NCBI GenBank assembly: GCA_913778495.1
Contig: CAJYVD010000036.1
Location: 62,001-126,000, forward strand
Source of the DNA: an uncultured Pantoea sp.
Lineage (GTDB): Bacteria > Pseudomonadota > Gammaproteobacteria > Enterobacterales > Enterobacteriaceae
DNA: 64,000 nt
Direction: 5' to 3'
Below are positions 62,370 through 64,000 of the stretch, piece after piece. A program made the position numbers and the translations under genes. The notes under the pieces are model-generated. The model was not told the DNA's origin, made no database searches, and saw only the letters and a program-made list of their open reading frames with translations. Each line of letters starts with the position of its first letter. Within the stretch, counting starts at the first letter, position 1.

Positions 62370-64000
62370 ATGTCTCTTCAGTCTTATGATCCTATCCAGC
62401 CAGGAAAAGAAAGCATCGTCAACACCCCTTACCAGCACTGGCAGGGTAAAACCACCGATCGCGATGCGACCTATATTGAATTTATTATCAACGAGATCGT
62501 CTATACCGCCGCTGTTGACGCACAGGGCAACTGGGAGTTTCGCCTGCCGGTACCGCTGGCGGAGGGGGGGCACAACCTCACCGCGCGCTTCTTTGACGCT
62601 TCCGGTAACGCGGGTGCGCCCATTCAAACGCGTGTGGTGGTCGACATCAGCGCGCCGGAGCAGCCGCAGATCCTGACGGTATTCGACGACGAAGGTGCCG
62701 TGACCGGTCCGGTCGGCAACCAGGGCTTCACCGATGACAACACTCCAACCCTGCGCGGTTTTGCCGAACCGGACAGCATCGTGCGTGTATACAGCAACGG
62801 CACGCTACTGGGCAGCGTCCAGGCAGGTAAAAACGGACAGTGGAGTTACGAGCCGACGCTGAACGACGGTGAGCATCGCCTGTACGTCACGGCCGCTGAC
62901 CAGTTTGGTCAGGTGAGCGAAGAGTCCCCGGTGTATACCCTTTTCGTCAACGAGTCGCGCGTATCACGGCCGCAGCTGCTGGAGGTCTACGACAACCAAG
63001 GCGCGAATCAGGGCATCATCAACGCGGGCGAAAGCAGCGATGACCGCAATCCACGCCTGAGCGGCAGCGCAGCACTGGATGCCGAGTACGTCATCATCTA
63101 CGCCAACGGCGTGCGCGCGGGGATTGCGTTGGTGAACAACGGGTATTGGCAGTGGGAGGATCCCCAGACCCAGCTGGCGCTGGGAGAAAATACCCTAACG
63201 GTACGCGCGGTGAATAATAAAGGGGAGTTTAGCGATCCGAGCGATCCGTTCACTTATACCGTGGCGGCTCCCGCACCTGTGATTCCGCTTGTGATTGAAT
63301 ACGCGCTGGACGATGTCGGCGCGGTGCAGGGGCAGCTTGAGTCAGGCGGCGTGACCGATGATTTCAGCCCGCTGCTGGTAGGCTCCGCCGAGGCGAATAG
63401 CCTCGTGTATATCTATGCCTCCCACGAAAACGGCAGCTGGGTATTGAAAGGCAGCGTGAAAGCCGATGCGGCGGGCTACTGGCAGTATGAGGTGCCGGCC
63501 CTGGTCAGCGGCGAAGGCCTGTATCACTTCCAGGTGAGCGATACGGCGACGCGCGATCCCGATGCCCCGCAGTTCGATCTGTCGGTCTCCGCAAGTGCTA
63601 GCACGCTTCAACCCACTATCACGCAGGCAATTGATGATTTTGGCAGTCAAAAAGGCGTACTGGGCAACAACGCGATCACCGATGACAGAACCCCCACACT
63701 TCAGGGCACAGGTGTTCCTGGCGCGATTATTGAAGTGGACTACAGACGCTGGAACGGAAAATGGGCCAGTGCAGGTTCGGTGAAAGTGGATGCCAACGGT
63801 AACTGGACGCTGCAAACGCCGGAGATTGGCGTTGAAGGCCCGTATCACTATCATGCCCGCACCGTCAATGGCGCGGAAAAAAGCAGCTGGTCGCCGACTT
63901 TTTACCTGAATATTTTTGCCGGCACCGATCTGCCGCCCGAGATCCTCTACGCGGTCGATAATGTGGGTGCCGTTCAGGGGAATGTCAGTAACAGCGGCCA
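62370..64000 (+). CDS. Large Ig-like-repeat surface protein, 5' part
   Basis: The first 543 residues of a protein that continues past the right edge. It starts at ATG 62370 (AGCAGGAG 12 bases upstream) and has no signal peptide. After about 95 residues come bacterial Ig-like repeats of roughly 101-108 residues, each opening with a line like ILTVFDDEGAVTG, then TDDNTPTLRGFAEP, VRVYSNGTLLGSV and GQWSYEP. Unit starts fall near 62668, 62972, 63290, 63613 and 63938. Absence of a signal and the repeat type fit giant adhesins secreted by a type I system (SiiE/BapA-like), whose transporter genes would lie to the right. Repeats are diverged, not identical. It is not visibly part of the dehydrogenase operon. 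Confidence 0.8.
   Translation, partial: MSLQSYDPIQPGKESIVNTPYQHWQGKTTDRDATYIEFIINEIVYTAAVDAQGNWEFRLPVPLAEGGHNLTARFFDASGNAGAPIQTRVVVDISAPEQPQILTVFDDEGAVTGPVGNQGFTDDNTPTLRGFAEPDSIVRVYSNGTLLGSVQAGKNGQWSYEPTLNDGEHRLYVTAADQFGQVSEESPVYTLFVNESRVSRPQLLEVYDNQGANQGIINAGESSDDRNPRLSGSAALDAEYVIIYANGVRAGIALVNNGYWQWEDPQTQLALGENTLTVRAVNNKGEFSDPSDPFTYTVAAPAPVIPLVIEYALDDVGAVQGQLESGGVTDDFSPLLVGSAEANSLVYIYASHENGSWVLKGSVKADAAGYWQYEVPALVSGEGLYHFQVSDTATRDPDAPQFDLSVSASASTLQPTITQAIDDFGSQKGVLGNNAITDDRTPTLQGTGVPGAIIEVDYRRWNGKWASAGSVKVDANGNWTLQTPEIGVEGPYHYHARTVNGAEKSSWSPTFYLNIFAGTDLPPEILYAVDNVGAVQGNVSNSG

Overview
The window is a 64 kb chromosomal segment of a gammaproteobacterium of the order Enterobacterales. Its backbone follows the Escherichia coli 91-93 minute region: psiE, ubiC-ubiA, plsB/dgkA, lexA-dinF, yjbJ, zur, dusA, pspG, qorA, dnaB, tyrB, yjbQ-yjbR, uvrA/ssb, yjcB, soxS/soxR, ghxP, yjcE, actP-yjcH-acs, gltP. 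Accessory blocks replace or interrupt this order. Protein sequences close to but distinct from E. coli, a periplasmic gluconate-type dehydrogenase, a TraF-like barrel beside dusA and loss of the mal and nrf genes suggest an Erwiniaceae member (Pantoea, Erwinia or relatives). This placement is inference from gene content, not from a database comparison.

Layout. 0-1.6 kb: the 5' part of an ABC transporter binding-protein gene diverging from a GntR/UTRA repressor, with a Pho-box-like repeat and a UTRA-type operator between them. 1.6-2.1 kb: psiE behind a CRP site. 2.1-8.8 kb, minus strand: a class 5 (CFA/I, CS1, Cbl type) fimbrial operon of chaperone, major pilin, usher and two CblD/CfaE-like tip adhesins, separated by debris of at least one more tip module. 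It lies where E. coli has the maltose genes. 9-20 kb: housekeeping genes (ubiquinone synthesis, glycerol-3-phosphate acyltransferase, diacylglycerol kinase, SOS repressor, zinc regulator, tRNA dihydrouridine synthase, phage shock PspG), plus a TraF-like outer-membrane protein. 20-31 kb: quinone oxidoreductase, dnaB, an Lrp-type regulator with a YitT membrane protein where E. coli has alr, tyrB, yjbQR, an alcohol dehydrogenase, uvrA and ssb.

31-37.7 kb is an insertion relative to E. coli between ssb and yjcB. It holds an isochorismatase-like hydrolase, an AraC regulator with an EamA exporter, a small orphan reading frame with its own terminator, an AT-rich stretch with an IS3-family remnant, and a two-gene surface-glycan module (flippase plus TupA-like ATP-grasp protein). 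37.8-50 kb returns to backbone (yjcB, soxSR, ghxP, yjcE, actP-yjcH-acs), with a glutathione transferase and a cidR/cidAB-yfaZ block inserted. 50.9-58 kb has gltP, murQ, an Aer-like receptor behind a sigma-28 promoter, a single-chain dihydroxyacetone kinase and sbmA. 58.3-62.2 kb is a three-subunit periplasmic flavin dehydrogenase operon (gluconate 2-dehydrogenase type) behind a GntR-like palindrome. The last 1.6 kb begins a very large Ig-repeat adhesin that runs off the window.

Control elements with good sequence support: two LexA boxes before lexA, the SoxR operator with its 19-bp-spaced soxS promoter, a sigma-54 promoter before pspG, a PurR box before ghxP, CRP sites before psiE and yjcB, a FliA promoter before aer, a Zur box before zur itself, and the GntR-like palindrome before the dehydrogenase operon. 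I saw no rRNA, tRNA or CRISPR array. No wholly new system is obvious. The strongest candidates for novelty are the decayed tandem tip-adhesin array, the flippase/ATP-grasp pair in its AT-rich island, and the small ORF with its own terminator.
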